This document shows positions 34,696 to 43,196 of a DNA stretch of 64,000 nt, piece by piece. Positions within the stretch are counted from its first letter, which is position 1. Every line of letters starts with the position of its first letter. Under the pieces are notes generated by a model. That model saw nothing but the letters and a program-made list of their open reading frames with translations. It had not been told where the DNA came from and ran no database searches. The stretch comes from Leptospira sp. (GTDB taxonomy: Bacteria; Spirochaetota; Leptospiria; Leptospirales; Leptospiraceae): assembly GCA_009991425.1 (NCBI GenBank), contig JAACWH010000034.1, positions 51,764 to 115,763 on the forward strand, in the 5' to 3' direction. The translations under genes and the position numbers were made by a program.

Positions 34696-36768
34696 TTGAA
34701 AAAATCGATTCATTTGAATTCATTCTCTATTTTCATTATATCAATCTTTTCAATTTTAATATTAATTTTTATCTTTGCATTAATAATTAATTCAAATCAA
34801 AGCGGTTTGAATAAATCTCATCTAGAGGCAATAGATAAGCCAATGATATTTCACCTCTCTGATCCAGTAAGCTCTTTAGAGCAAATTAGGGTTTTAGAAA
34901 ATTCTAATTGGACAGAATTAACGACATCTAAACTACCATATGGATATTCAAATGATGTAATTTGGATGAAAATAATTATTGATAATCCTAGTAATGACTT
35001 AGTAGAAGCAGTAAATTTACTTGATCTATCAAGTTTAGATTCTATAGAACAATTCCATTATGAAAATGGAATTTTAAAAAATTCCTTAAAGCAAGGAGAT
35101 ACTTTTCCATATAATGATAGATTAATTAAAACAAGATATTTTTCTTTTCCAATTTCTCTAGAAAGGAATTCAGAAAATACTATATACCTAAGAATTCAAT
35201 CTTCCGCATCCTTGAACTCTAAGATATTATTGCTAGATAAGAATCATTTTACGGAATATACTTCTCGAGATAATTTATTCTTTGGTTTATTTTTCGGATT
35301 TTCTATAGCAATTTTAATTTATAATGTTATTATTCTAGCTTTTACTAGTGAGTTTAGTTTTTTACTCTCAGGGTTAACTTTACTATTATATTTCTTATCT
35401 GTATTTGTGGGTTATGGGTTTGGATATATGTATTTGTATGCAGATTATCCGATCATTCAATCACGCGCTTATCTCTCTTTTAATATAGTTACGAATATTT
35501 CTATGATTTATCTTTTTTCGAGAATCTTAGCTCTAAATGAAAATTCACCTAAGATAAAAATGTTTTTAATTAGTTTAAAGTTTTCCTTACTGATTCTGCT
35601 GGCTTTACATATTTATCAGCCTCAATATATAATTTATAATCTTGCTCACACATTTAATTTGATTTCAATTTTATCACTTACTGGATTTAGTTTTTTTACT
35701 CTTAAAAAAGATAATATAATTAAATATTATTTTATTGCTTTATCAATTTTATTTATAGGATTTCTTCCTATCATTTTATCTTTAGCAGGATTTGATGTAG
35801 GAGATGATTTTTCTTACTACTCTTTTCTTTTTAGTTCATCCTTTATCCTAATTATCGTTACTGCGGGAATGGGTCGAAAAGTTTATAATTATAAATCGGA
35901 AAGAGACCATTTTGTCCTTCGTTTACTTCGCAAGCAGAAACAATACAATAGAAACCTAGAAAGAAAAGTTAAAGAAAAGACTTCTGAACTATCACTCAAT
36001 TTACAAAATCTTTCTAATGATCTTGAACTTGCGCGTTCCATACAACTTGCCACCTTACCTAATTTGGAGAGTTTCGTTATTCCTAATTTTCAAATAGCAG
36101 GTTCCTTCCTCCCACGTGATCGAGTGGGTGGTGATTTATATGATTTATCTATAATGGATGATGGAAGGATTAGAGCATTCGTTTGTGATGTAACTGGACA
36201 TGGAATTCAGGCTGCCTTAGTAACTATGTCTATTCGCGCGGAACTAGATCGAATTAAGAAAAGAGATATGCCTATTGAAAAAATTTTAAGACAGATAAAT
36301 CGAACGATAATCGCATCCTTTTCAGATTCTCCTCTCTATGCCTCTGCAATTTTTGTAGAAATTGACCGAAAAAACCAGAAACTCCGTTACGCTTCGGCCG
36401 GCCATCCAGACCAATACTTGATAACTAAAGAAGAGACTATTGTCTTAGTGCCTCAATCTAGAATTTTAGGAATTCATGATGATACTGAATTATTTTCGCA
36501 AGAGATTAGCATAACAAAGCCATATTCGCTCTATCTCTTTACGGATGGAATTTTTGAATCTTTCAACAATGAGAAAGAAGTTTTTGGAGAAGAACGTTTC
36601 CGGGATATTTTAGAAAAGCAAACAGAAGGTGATCTGCAAGATAAGCTCAACGATGTTTATACATACTTATTCGATTTTGTTGCAGATACTGGGTTCCAAG
36701 ATGATGTAACAATGCTTTTTCTCAGAGATGATGAAAAATTTCATCCTAAAAATCTAGATCTAAAGTAG
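34696..36768 (+). CDS. 7TMR-DISM membrane receptor with PP2C (SpoIIE/RsbU-type) phosphatase
   Basis: This 690-residue paralogue of the protein at 18204-20270 has an anchor (about 10-32), a periplasmic DISMED2-type sensor (about 45-180), seven transmembrane helices (about 190-395), a coiled coil (about 405-455) and a PP2C domain (about 465-685). PP2C motifs are LPRDRVGGDLYDLS, FVCDVTGHGIQAAL and YSLYLFTDGIFESF. The start is TTG, two bases after the stop of the PilZ gene, so it closes the signalling operon. Its substrate, probably a phosphorylated anti-sigma antagonist, is not encoded here. Confidence 0.88.
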   Translation: MKKSIHLNSFSIFIISIFSILILIFIFALIINSNQSGLNKSHLEAIDKPMIFHLSDPVSSLEQIRVLENSNWTELTTSKLPYGYSNDVIWMKIIIDNPSNDLVEAVNLLDLSSLDSIEQFHYENGILKNSLKQGDTFPYNDRLIKTRYFSFPISLERNSENTIYLRIQSSASLNSKILLLDKNHFTEYTSRDNLFFGLFFGFSIAILIYNVIILAFTSEFSFLLSGLTLLLYFLSVFVGYGFGYMYLYADYPIIQSRAYLSFNIVTNISMIYLFSRILALNENSPKIKMFLISLKFSLLILLALHIYQPQYIIYNLAHTFNLISILSLTGFSFFTLKKDNIIKYYFIALSILFIGFLPIILSLAGFDVGDDFSYYSFLFSSSFILIIVTAGMGRKVYNYKSERDHFVLRLLRKQKQYNRNLERKVKEKTSELSLNLQNLSNDLELARSIQLATLPNLESFVIPNFQIAGSFLPRDRVGGDLYDLSIMDDGRIRAFVCDVTGHGIQAALVTMSIRAELDRIKKRDMPIEKILRQINRTIIASFSDSPLYASAIFVEIDRKNQKLRYASAGHPDQYLITKEETIVLVPQSRILGIHDDTELFSQEISITKPYSLYLFTDGIFESFNNEKEVFGEERFRDILEKQTEGDLQDKLNDVYTYLFDFVADTGFQDDVTMLFLRDDEKFHPKNLDLK

Positions 36769-36925
36769 CAATAGTTGATGCAATCTGATATTTGTTCTCT
36801 TTTTAATCTTGGCAATTATTTCAATTCCTTGACGAAAGAGGTGCAGAAATAAGTCTGAAATTTATAGCCTATCTTATCGCTATAAAATAAATTTGGCTCA
36901 ATCGAAGCCATAGGAGTGTTGTATT

Positions 36926-38245
36926 ATGAAAATCAATCAGAAAATTATCTTAGCAGCGCCTGCAAGAACACCTTTCGCACAAATTGGAAAGGCACTTGCT
37001 AAATACCCAGGCCATCATTTAGGAAAATTGGTCGGTGAAGAAGTTATGAAGAGAAGCGGATTAAAGCCTGCGGATATCGATGGCGTTATTGTTGGAGAAG
37101 GATTTTCCAATGCTCCTAATTCCGCACGTGTGATTGCAAACCTTTTAGGTCTTCCTATGGATATCCCTTGTTTAACAGTTGCTAACAACTGTGTATCTGG
37201 GCTTGAAGCAGTTGCTGAAGCTACTAGAAGAATCATGCTTGGCGAAGGTAAAGTATTTTTAGTGATTGGTGAAGAATCTCAGACTTCTATGCCTTTTGTT
37301 GTTAAGAATGCTAGGCTTAATAAAAAAACGAACTCCCTTGATTCTCTTAAAAAAGTATTACCTGATAATCTTCCAGAAGGCGTTGAGTTGAGAGACACCT
37401 TAGAAGATGGTCTTGGTGATGGAGAGACTTCTTTTGGTATGCAAGTAACAGCAGAAATTCTTGCTCAAAATTATGGTCTATCTCGTGAAATCCAAGATAA
37501 GGTTGCATTCGAATCTTTCAAAAGAGCATTTGAATCTACTGAACAAGGTAAATACAAACCGTACATTATGGAATTCAAAGATGATGATGGTTCTACCCTG
37601 CAAGCTGATGAAGCGGTTCTTCTAAGAGAAGGTTTGGTTAAAAATCCTACTCGTATGGGAAGAGCGATGTTGATGTTCGAAAACCCACAGATGAAATTCG
37701 AACAGTTCAAAGAAAAGTATGCTAAATACTTAAAGAAATCTCATGGCCCTACACTTTCTATATTCAATGCAAGCCCAAGGTCGGATGGAGCTGCTGGTCT
37801 AATTGTTGCTGCTGAAGATAAGGCAAAAGAATTAGGTTTAAAAGCACTAGCATCTGTTTCTGGATTTAAAATGAAAGGTGTTGATCCTAACCTTATGGGT
37901 CTTGGACAAGCAGAAGCAACTGTTAGTTTATTAGAAGAGCTAGGTGAAAAAATCGAAAATATTGATTTTATAGAAATCCACGAAGCATTTGCTGCTACAG
38001 CAGTTGCTGCTTTGGAAGAAATCAAAATTAGAACAGGACTAGATTGGGAAAAGAAATTTGATGAGAAACACATCAATCCTAACGGTGGTTCTATTGCAAT
38101 TGGTCACCCATTTGGTGCTACTGGTGTGAGATTACTTCACAATGCGATTATGGATTTTGAAGAAGATCCTTCTGCTAAGAAAGTTCTAGTTACAGCTTGT
38201 GCGCATGGTGGTATTGCTGGATCTATGGTTGTAGAAAGAGTATAA
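36926..38245 (+). CDS. Acetyl-CoA acyltransferase (thiolase)
   Basis: This 439-residue enzyme is of the longer thiolase type (FadI-like length). The nucleophile Cys89 lies in VANNCVSGLEA. The second catalytic set is NPNGGSIAIGHPFGATG and the closing ACAHGG. The enzyme cleaves 3-ketoacyl-CoA with CoA in beta-oxidation, or runs in reverse to condense acetyl-CoA. Enoyl-CoA hydratase is encoded 23 kb away at 61327. AGGAG precedes the ATG. It appears monocistronic and is followed by a long hairpin. Confidence 0.93.
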   Translation: MKINQKIILAAPARTPFAQIGKALAKYPGHHLGKLVGEEVMKRSGLKPADIDGVIVGEGFSNAPNSARVIANLLGLPMDIPCLTVANNCVSGLEAVAEATRRIMLGEGKVFLVIGEESQTSMPFVVKNARLNKKTNSLDSLKKVLPDNLPEGVELRDTLEDGLGDGETSFGMQVTAEILAQNYGLSREIQDKVAFESFKRAFESTEQGKYKPYIMEFKDDDGSTLQADEAVLLREGLVKNPTRMGRAMLMFENPQMKFEQFKEKYAKYLKKSHGPTLSIFNASPRSDGAAGLIVAAEDKAKELGLKALASVSGFKMKGVDPNLMGLGQAEATVSLLEELGEKIENIDFIEIHEAFAATAVAALEEIKIRTGLDWEKKFDEKHINPNGGSIAIGHPFGATGVRLLHNAIMDFEEDPSAKKVLVTACAHGGIAGSMVVERV

Positions 38246-38269
38246 GACTTTAGATTTTCTTATTTTATT

Positions 38270-38309
38270 GTTCTGTTCTACAATGTAGATTTTTTATGTA
38301 GAACAGAAC
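38270..38309. other. Long perfect hairpin downstream of thiolase gene
   Basis: A 13-base perfect inverted repeat (gttctgttctaca at 38270-38282, tgtagaacagaac at 38297-38309) has a 14-base loop. The plus strand after it is A-rich rather than T-rich, so it is not a textbook rho-independent terminator. It may protect the 3' end of the thiolase mRNA or act as a binding site. Confidence 0.8.
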
Positions 38310-38354
38310 TAAAAATCCACTGTTAGTTGTCGTATAAGTTTAGTATCATTCTGC

Positions 38355-38383
38355 TTGACTCTTATTATTTTTCCATTTCTATT
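38355..38383 (+). promoter_or_regulatory. Candidate promoter for the Pro-rich outer-membrane protein
   Basis: TTGACT (38355-38360), a 17-base spacer and TCTATT (38378-38383) are followed by the ATG only 7 bases later, at 38390. The -10 box matches at four of six places. If active, it would give an essentially leaderless mRNA. Confidence 0.4.
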
Positions 38384-38389
38384 GGTTAA

Positions 38390-39892
38390 ATGAATAAGGA
38401 TATAATAGTCAGAATATTATTTATCATAGCCTGCCTGGGAAGCGTTGGTAATTTACTACCCCAAGAAAGTATATCCCCCAAACAAGAATCCCCCATTCCT
38501 ACTGATTCTTCTGGAGAGCCCCAAGCTTCTCCTATCCAAGACCAGAAGCAAGAGAGTGCAGAACCACTCAATTTATACCCTAAAGGTTGGCAGGAGACTG
38601 AATCTCTTCCCGAAGCTGATTCTGAAAAACTACCGCAAGTTTTCTTATTGAAGGAAATCTTTTATCTATTTCCACCAGATGTTCCCATTTCGCTTGATTC
38701 CCAAGACAAATCCAAATACCGCTTTAAAGAAAGAATCTATAGATACATTCAGCTTGGGATAGAAACCAAGCCTGCTCCTAGTTCTACTGAGAATTCAGAC
38801 GAGGTTGAAATCACTCCGGAGAACCAAACAAAACCTCAACAGCTACCTGCAAAATTGAAACAAGAGTCTCGTCACACCAATCCTGCTTTAAAAACATGGC
38901 ATCCGCTTCCTTACCATCCAATAGAAGGATACTCTGGTCCCTTTCTCCTAGAGGAACGAAAATTTTATGATGTGCTAGTACCTGAACTAGGGAGCCAAGA
39001 GGCATCTTCTCATCACTTAATCCGTGAGAGAGTGTTTGGTAAATCACCTAACAGCTTTTCAAAGACTAGTCCTTTAGTTCAAATTCCTACTCCTCCTAAA
39101 AATCTCCAGCCTCTTGAGTTACCTAAAACAGAAGAGCAAGTCTTAGAGAAACCAACGGAACCCTCTGCTTTTGTTGGACCAAAATGGAATTTTCACCTGG
39201 CTTATGGAATAGGTTCCTCTGAAATTTATCTTAAAAGAGATAGCTTGGTTATCCCTTACAGTCTTCTAAGTACAAGATTAGAAGACAGTGATATAACTTT
39301 GTTAACAACTTTCCCTCAGTTATTTGATGCACTAAACAATCGCAAGGTGGATTATATTTTCGATAAGGGCGAGTCTATATCTGTAAGAGGAAGAGGCGAA
39401 TATCTTACCGATTCTGGATATTTTGGATTTTTTGCAGGTGTTTCAAATATTGTTTCTAAATTTGATCCTGAAAGTACAAATTATTATTCACGAATACTAA
39501 TACTCAATAGTGCACTCAACAATCCTCAACTACCATTCATTCCTTCAGCTAGAGGAACTGCAAATACTGCAGTAAATGCAAGTTTACTGAGTAGCCAATT
39601 TAGAACTTTGGTTGTAAACCAAACTTACTTAGACGCAGGACTTACACTTCACTTCATTCCTTGGAATAATATAGATCCTTATATATCTGTGGGTTATGGG
39701 ATGGGAATACTAGGGAAAAGTTCAAATTCATCCAATCGATCGTTTTTTTCTATTGGTTTGCGTTATAATTTTGAAAAATTCTACATCTTTCTCGAATATG
39801 AAAAATCACAACAAATAATAAAATCAGATGAATTTCAAGGTATAGTTGCTACAACAGATTTAACTTATATAGGAGCGGGGTATCAGTTTTAA
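38390..39892 (+). CDS. Putative outer-membrane protein with Pro/Glu/Gln-rich N-terminal half
   Basis: This 500-residue protein has a signal peptide (about 1-25, ending LLPQES), a long low-complexity segment rich in Pro, Gln, Ser and Glu (about 26-265), and a C-terminal beta-barrel-like domain (about 268-500). That domain has strands such as WNFHLAYGIG and FYIFLEYEKS and a terminal Phe (YIGAGYQF). The first half could span periplasm or surface, like proline-rich linkers of envelope proteins. I recognise no family. Its neighbours do not suggest a pathway. Confidence 0.6.
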   Translation: MNKDIIVRILFIIACLGSVGNLLPQESISPKQESPIPTDSSGEPQASPIQDQKQESAEPLNLYPKGWQETESLPEADSEKLPQVFLLKEIFYLFPPDVPISLDSQDKSKYRFKERIYRYIQLGIETKPAPSSTENSDEVEITPENQTKPQQLPAKLKQESRHTNPALKTWHPLPYHPIEGYSGPFLLEERKFYDVLVPELGSQEASSHHLIRERVFGKSPNSFSKTSPLVQIPTPPKNLQPLELPKTEEQVLEKPTEPSAFVGPKWNFHLAYGIGSSEIYLKRDSLVIPYSLLSTRLEDSDITLLTTFPQLFDALNNRKVDYIFDKGESISVRGRGEYLTDSGYFGFFAGVSNIVSKFDPESTNYYSRILILNSALNNPQLPFIPSARGTANTAVNASLLSSQFRTLVVNQTYLDAGLTLHFIPWNNIDPYISVGYGMGILGKSSNSSNRSFFSIGLRYNFEKFYIFLEYEKSQQIIKSDEFQGIVATTDLTYIGAGYQF

Positions 39893-40031
39893 AATTTTTA
39901 AATCTATACTTTGCCTTTTAATGTTTTTGATACTTTTATTTCAATAGTAAATTGTCTAATTCCTTTGAAATTGCTTATTTACGGGTAGCTTCATTTCGAA
40001 ATCCTAGTTCTAGAGAATTGGAGAATGAATA

Positions 40032-40349
40032 ATGGATGATAATTTTCAAAATGTTTCTATAGTAAAGAAGGCTAATTTTTATTTTGATGGAAAAGTTACA
40101 AGTCGTACTGTAATTTTTGCTAATGGCGAGAAGAAAACCTTGGGCGTTATGCTTCCAGGAGAGTATGAGTTCGGTACAGATGCAGCTGAGAATATGGATA
40201 TCCTTCAAGGCGAATTAGAAGTTCTTTTGCCAGGATCCACTAACTGGAAGAAGATAACTGCTGGTGATAATTTTGATGTGCCTGCTCAATCAAAGTTTAA
40301 AATGAAAGTCCTCAGTTTATCTGATTATTGCTGCAGTTATTTTCCATAA
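40032..40349 (+). CDS. ppnP: Pyrimidine/purine nucleoside phosphorylase (DUF1255 family)
   Basis: This 105-residue single-domain cupin matches PpnP (YaiE) in length and key segments: [34 protein letters not shown] and [17 protein letters not shown]. PpnP splits a broad range of nucleosides with phosphate into base and (deoxy)ribose-1-phosphate. GGAG lies before the ATG. The next gene, mazG, also acts on nucleotides, but a 47-base gap and a separate ribosome-binding site leave cotranscription open. Confidence 0.9.
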   Translation: MDDNFQNVSIVKKANFYFDGKVTSRTVIFANGEKKTLGVMLPGEYEFGTDAAENMDILQGELEVLLPGSTNWKKITAGDNFDVPAQSKFKMKVLSLSDYCCSYFP

Positions 40350-40396
40350 TTGAATAGAACCGGTAAATTAAAATAAAAGTAAGTAAAAAAGGGACA

Positions 40397-41305
40397 ATGG
40401 AAGAACAAAAAAAGAATAAAGATAATTCTCATCCTATGGATCAGTTAAAATCTATCATGGCAACTCTTCGAGGAAAGAATGGTTGTCCTTGGGATCTGGA
40501 ACAAAATCATAAATCATTAATTCCATGTCTTTTAGAAGAATCTTATGAAGTTGTTGATGCTATCGAGCTGAATGATACAGATGGACTTAAGGAAGAGTTA
40601 GGCGATCTATTATTTCAGTCCGTCTTCCATGCTCGCTTAGCGGAAGAAAATGGTCAATTCAACATAGAAGATGTGATCAATGGAATCTCTGAAAAATTAA
40701 TTCGCAGGCATCCTCATGTATTTGGTGATCAATCAGGGGTTGACTCAGCTGAAAAAGTTGTTACCCAATGGGAAGATATAAAATCTAAAGAAAAATTATC
40801 TAAATCAAATGGGAACAATGTGTTCGAATCTGTTTTGGATTCTATTCCAAGGGCTTTTCCAGCTATTCTTACATCAGAGAAGATTCAATCTAAGGTCGCA
40901 AAACTTGGATTCGATTGGGAAGAGTGGCAGGAACCCATTGACAAGCTGTGGGAAGAAGTTTCCGAATTAAAAGTGGAACTCGAAGCTTTGAAGAGTTGGA
41001 AGGATTCAAATGTATCAGAACTTAATTCAAATAAAAAGAAAATTAAAGAACTCATTCCGAATGATTTGAAATCCAAGATTGAAAATGAAATGGGCGATGT
41101 TCTATTCTCTATTATTAATGTTGCAAGGCATCTTGGCATAGACCCCGAAACATCTCTTCGCAAAACAAACAATAAATTTTCTACTAGATTTAAATACATA
41201 GAAAAAACAAGTATAGAACTAGGAAAATCACTCAAAGAAATGAATCTTTCTGAAATGGATGAGTTATGGAACCAAGCAAAAAAATTAGAATCCAAACAAG
41301 TCTAG
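40397..41305 (+). CDS. mazG: Nucleoside triphosphate pyrophosphohydrolase MazG
   Basis: This 302-residue protein has two MazG-type all-helical domains. The N-terminal one (about 10-120) has CPWDLEQNHKSLIPCLLEES and ELGDLLFQ, carrying the EExxE and ExxD metal ligands. The C-terminal one (about 150-290) has LWEEVSELKVEL and ENEMGDVLFSIINVAR. MazG hydrolyses NTPs and dNTPs to monophosphates plus pyrophosphate, cleansing the pool of non-canonical nucleotides. A short insert (SWKDSNVSELNSNKKKIK) in the C-terminal domain is longer than usual. Confidence 0.92.
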   Translation: MEEQKKNKDNSHPMDQLKSIMATLRGKNGCPWDLEQNHKSLIPCLLEESYEVVDAIELNDTDGLKEELGDLLFQSVFHARLAEENGQFNIEDVINGISEKLIRRHPHVFGDQSGVDSAEKVVTQWEDIKSKEKLSKSNGNNVFESVLDSIPRAFPAILTSEKIQSKVAKLGFDWEEWQEPIDKLWEEVSELKVELEALKSWKDSNVSELNSNKKKIKELIPNDLKSKIENEMGDVLFSIINVARHLGIDPETSLRKTNNKFSTRFKYIEKTSIELGKSLKEMNLSEMDELWNQAKKLESKQV

Positions 41306-41721
41306 ATGATCTAGAGGATATCCAAATGATTTCATCCATGATGTGGAATGGAATTGAATCTAGATTTCAAAATATATCGCAGCTCTCATCCGATATTGAA
41401 TTAGGTTGGACTAATCCTAAATTAGATATCAATGACTGGCCAAAAAAAATTCAATTTACAATGCAAAATCCGATTTCTATAAAATCAAAAGATATTTCAA
41501 GTAATCAAGAAATAAATTTTCAAATTATTGGTTCTAATATTGGTTCGGTTACGCTTCGTCCATTAGATGCGAAGAAATATCCAATTTTTTACATGAGTCT
41601 TGCAAAATATTCGGACAATACATACCAGTGGGAAGACGAAGATGGGAATAGTATGGATCCTAATTTATGGCAAAACTATTTCCAAAAATCCATTATTAAT
41701 TATTTTGAAAAGATCAAATAA
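41266..41721 (+). CDS. Hypothetical protein overlapping the end of mazG
   Basis: This 151-residue soluble protein has no signal peptide or membrane segment. It seems to be alpha-beta with a central ISSNQEINFQIIGSNIGSVT. Its chosen start lies 40 bases inside mazG in another frame; a later start around 41325 is possible. I recognise no family. Coupling to mazG suggests co-expression, but no function can be given. Confidence 0.6.
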   Translation: MEPSKKIRIQTSLDDLEDIQMISSMMWNGIESRFQNISQLSSDIELGWTNPKLDINDWPKKIQFTMQNPISIKSKDISSNQEINFQIIGSNIGSVTLRPLDAKKYPIFYMSLAKYSDNTYQWEDEDGNSMDPNLWQNYFQKSIINYFEKIK

Positions 41722-41778
41722 TTAATGACTAAAATAATAATGTAATAATAACCTAGATTTATCTATAGAGCAATAAAT

Positions 41779-43149
41779 ATGAAACCCAGTGATTGTATTT
41801 TATTGCTTCTAGTCTTTCTTAATTTTGAGGTCTGTATACCTGGGCCAAAGAACAATCCCTGTGACTCTACTGCTGTTGGCTTCCATGAAATTCTAACCGC
41901 TAAATATTTAATCAATGATTATACGCCTCATTGTGGTTATTCCTTATTTGGTCGTGTAACACTCTTCTTTGATCCTGCAGCAAAGTATTATGAAAGCCCA
42001 CAGAATGTTTTGATACTATCCAGGATACCAGACACGTCTATTTATTTTACTTTAGATGATACTTACCCTAGAGAGACTTCACTTCTGTTCAAAGAACCAT
42101 TTCCCATTTGGTCAGCTGCTGGCCATAGCTTCAATGCGATCGGTACAAAATCAGGTAGTCAAAATAGTTTGAATCTGAGAGGAATATATTCCTACCAACC
42201 TTTACAAACAGGACAAATTATTTCTTATGCTTCAGGGGATGATGGCAATCTCCAAAAAGGTATCAAATTTGATTCCTATTCACCAATTGCTAATTCAGAA
42301 TATCCCAATGACTATGTTTCCAAAGATAAGGCAACAGGTCTTGTGTGGAAATCTTGTTCAGAAGGTTTATCGGGGGCAACTTGTACATCAGGTGCATTAC
42401 TATCCCCTGATTTAAATACTGCAAAGACATTATGTGAAGCTGCCAATACTGTAAATGCAGGAGCAGGATTTGCAGGATCTAAAAATTGGCGCCTACCTAC
42501 TATGAAGGAATTACTAACTTTGAATGATGCAAGTAAGGGAAGCTTAACGATAAACTCTATTGCTTTCCCTAACTCATCAAATTTTGCTTATTGGTCCGTT
42601 ACGCCATATCCGACCAACACAACATTCGGTTGGTATTTAGATCTTTCTAATGGAAATTCATATGCAAACAATGGAATTAGTAATTATCACGCACGTTGTG
42701 TTTCTTCACCTGTGTTACCGGATGCAATAAATTTCAAAGACAATTTAGATGGTACGGTTCAAGATCAAACTACAGGACTTTATTGGCAGAAATGCGAAAA
42801 AGGAAAATTCTACAATCAAGACTGTACGGGAAGTTCTGTACCAGATTTGTGGGCAGTAGCACTTAGTTACTGCTCCGGCTTGAATTTAGCCGGAAGAAGT
42901 TGGAGACTTCCGAATCGAACAGAGTTGGTTAGTTTAATGGACTTTAAAGTTACTGGCTCTAAGCCGACCATTAATGAAGTATTTTCTTCAGGTACCACTT
43001 CTGGTTTTTATTGGTCATCTACTTCTTATGCTCCAGTCACACCATCCAACAATGCATGGTATGTGAATTTTGGCACAACAATCAATTCATTGTATGATTT
43101 TAACGGCAAAAATACTGCTAATTACATTCGTTGTGTCTCTTCCCCATAA
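41779..43149 (+). CDS. Lipoprotein with tandem DUF1566 (Lcl C-terminal) domains
   Basis: This 456-residue protein has a signal ending FEVC (lipobox, Cys19). Residues about 60-150 look like one degenerate chitobiase-type Ig repeat (SIYFTLDDTYP and FNAIGTKSG). Two DUF1566 domains follow (about 175-312 and 320-456), each with a motif such as TGLVWKSCSEG or TGLYWQKCEKG, then WRLPTMKELL or WRLPNRTELV, and a final ARCVSSP or IRCVSSP. DUF1566 is the collagen-like-protein C-terminal module of Legionella Lcl and is expanded in Leptospira. Cysteine pairs suggest disulphides. It is probably a surface adhesin-type lipoprotein; that role is inference. Confidence 0.82.
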   Translation: MKPSDCILLLLVFLNFEVCIPGPKNNPCDSTAVGFHEILTAKYLINDYTPHCGYSLFGRVTLFFDPAAKYYESPQNVLILSRIPDTSIYFTLDDTYPRETSLLFKEPFPIWSAAGHSFNAIGTKSGSQNSLNLRGIYSYQPLQTGQIISYASGDDGNLQKGIKFDSYSPIANSEYPNDYVSKDKATGLVWKSCSEGLSGATCTSGALLSPDLNTAKTLCEAANTVNAGAGFAGSKNWRLPTMKELLTLNDASKGSLTINSIAFPNSSNFAYWSVTPYPTNTTFGWYLDLSNGNSYANNGISNYHARCVSSPVLPDAINFKDNLDGTVQDQTTGLYWQKCEKGKFYNQDCTGSSVPDLWAVALSYCSGLNLAGRSWRLPNRTELVSLMDFKVTGSKPTINEVFSSGTTSGFYWSSTSYAPVTPSNNAWYVNFGTTINSLYDFNGKNTANYIRCVSSP

Positions 43150-43191
43150 CATGAAATAATGTTTCATGAAATTCCACAAAAAAATTTCATG
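43150..43191 (+). other. Overlapping alternative hairpins before the MATE gene
   Basis: The segment catgaaa (43150-43156) can pair with tttcatg at 43162-43168 or with a second copy at 43185-43191. The two structures are mutually exclusive. They lie in the 47-base gap between the DUF1566 stop and the MATE start at 43197, where a terminator or an attenuator would be placed. Confidence 0.4.
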
Positions 43192-43196
43192 TTCAA

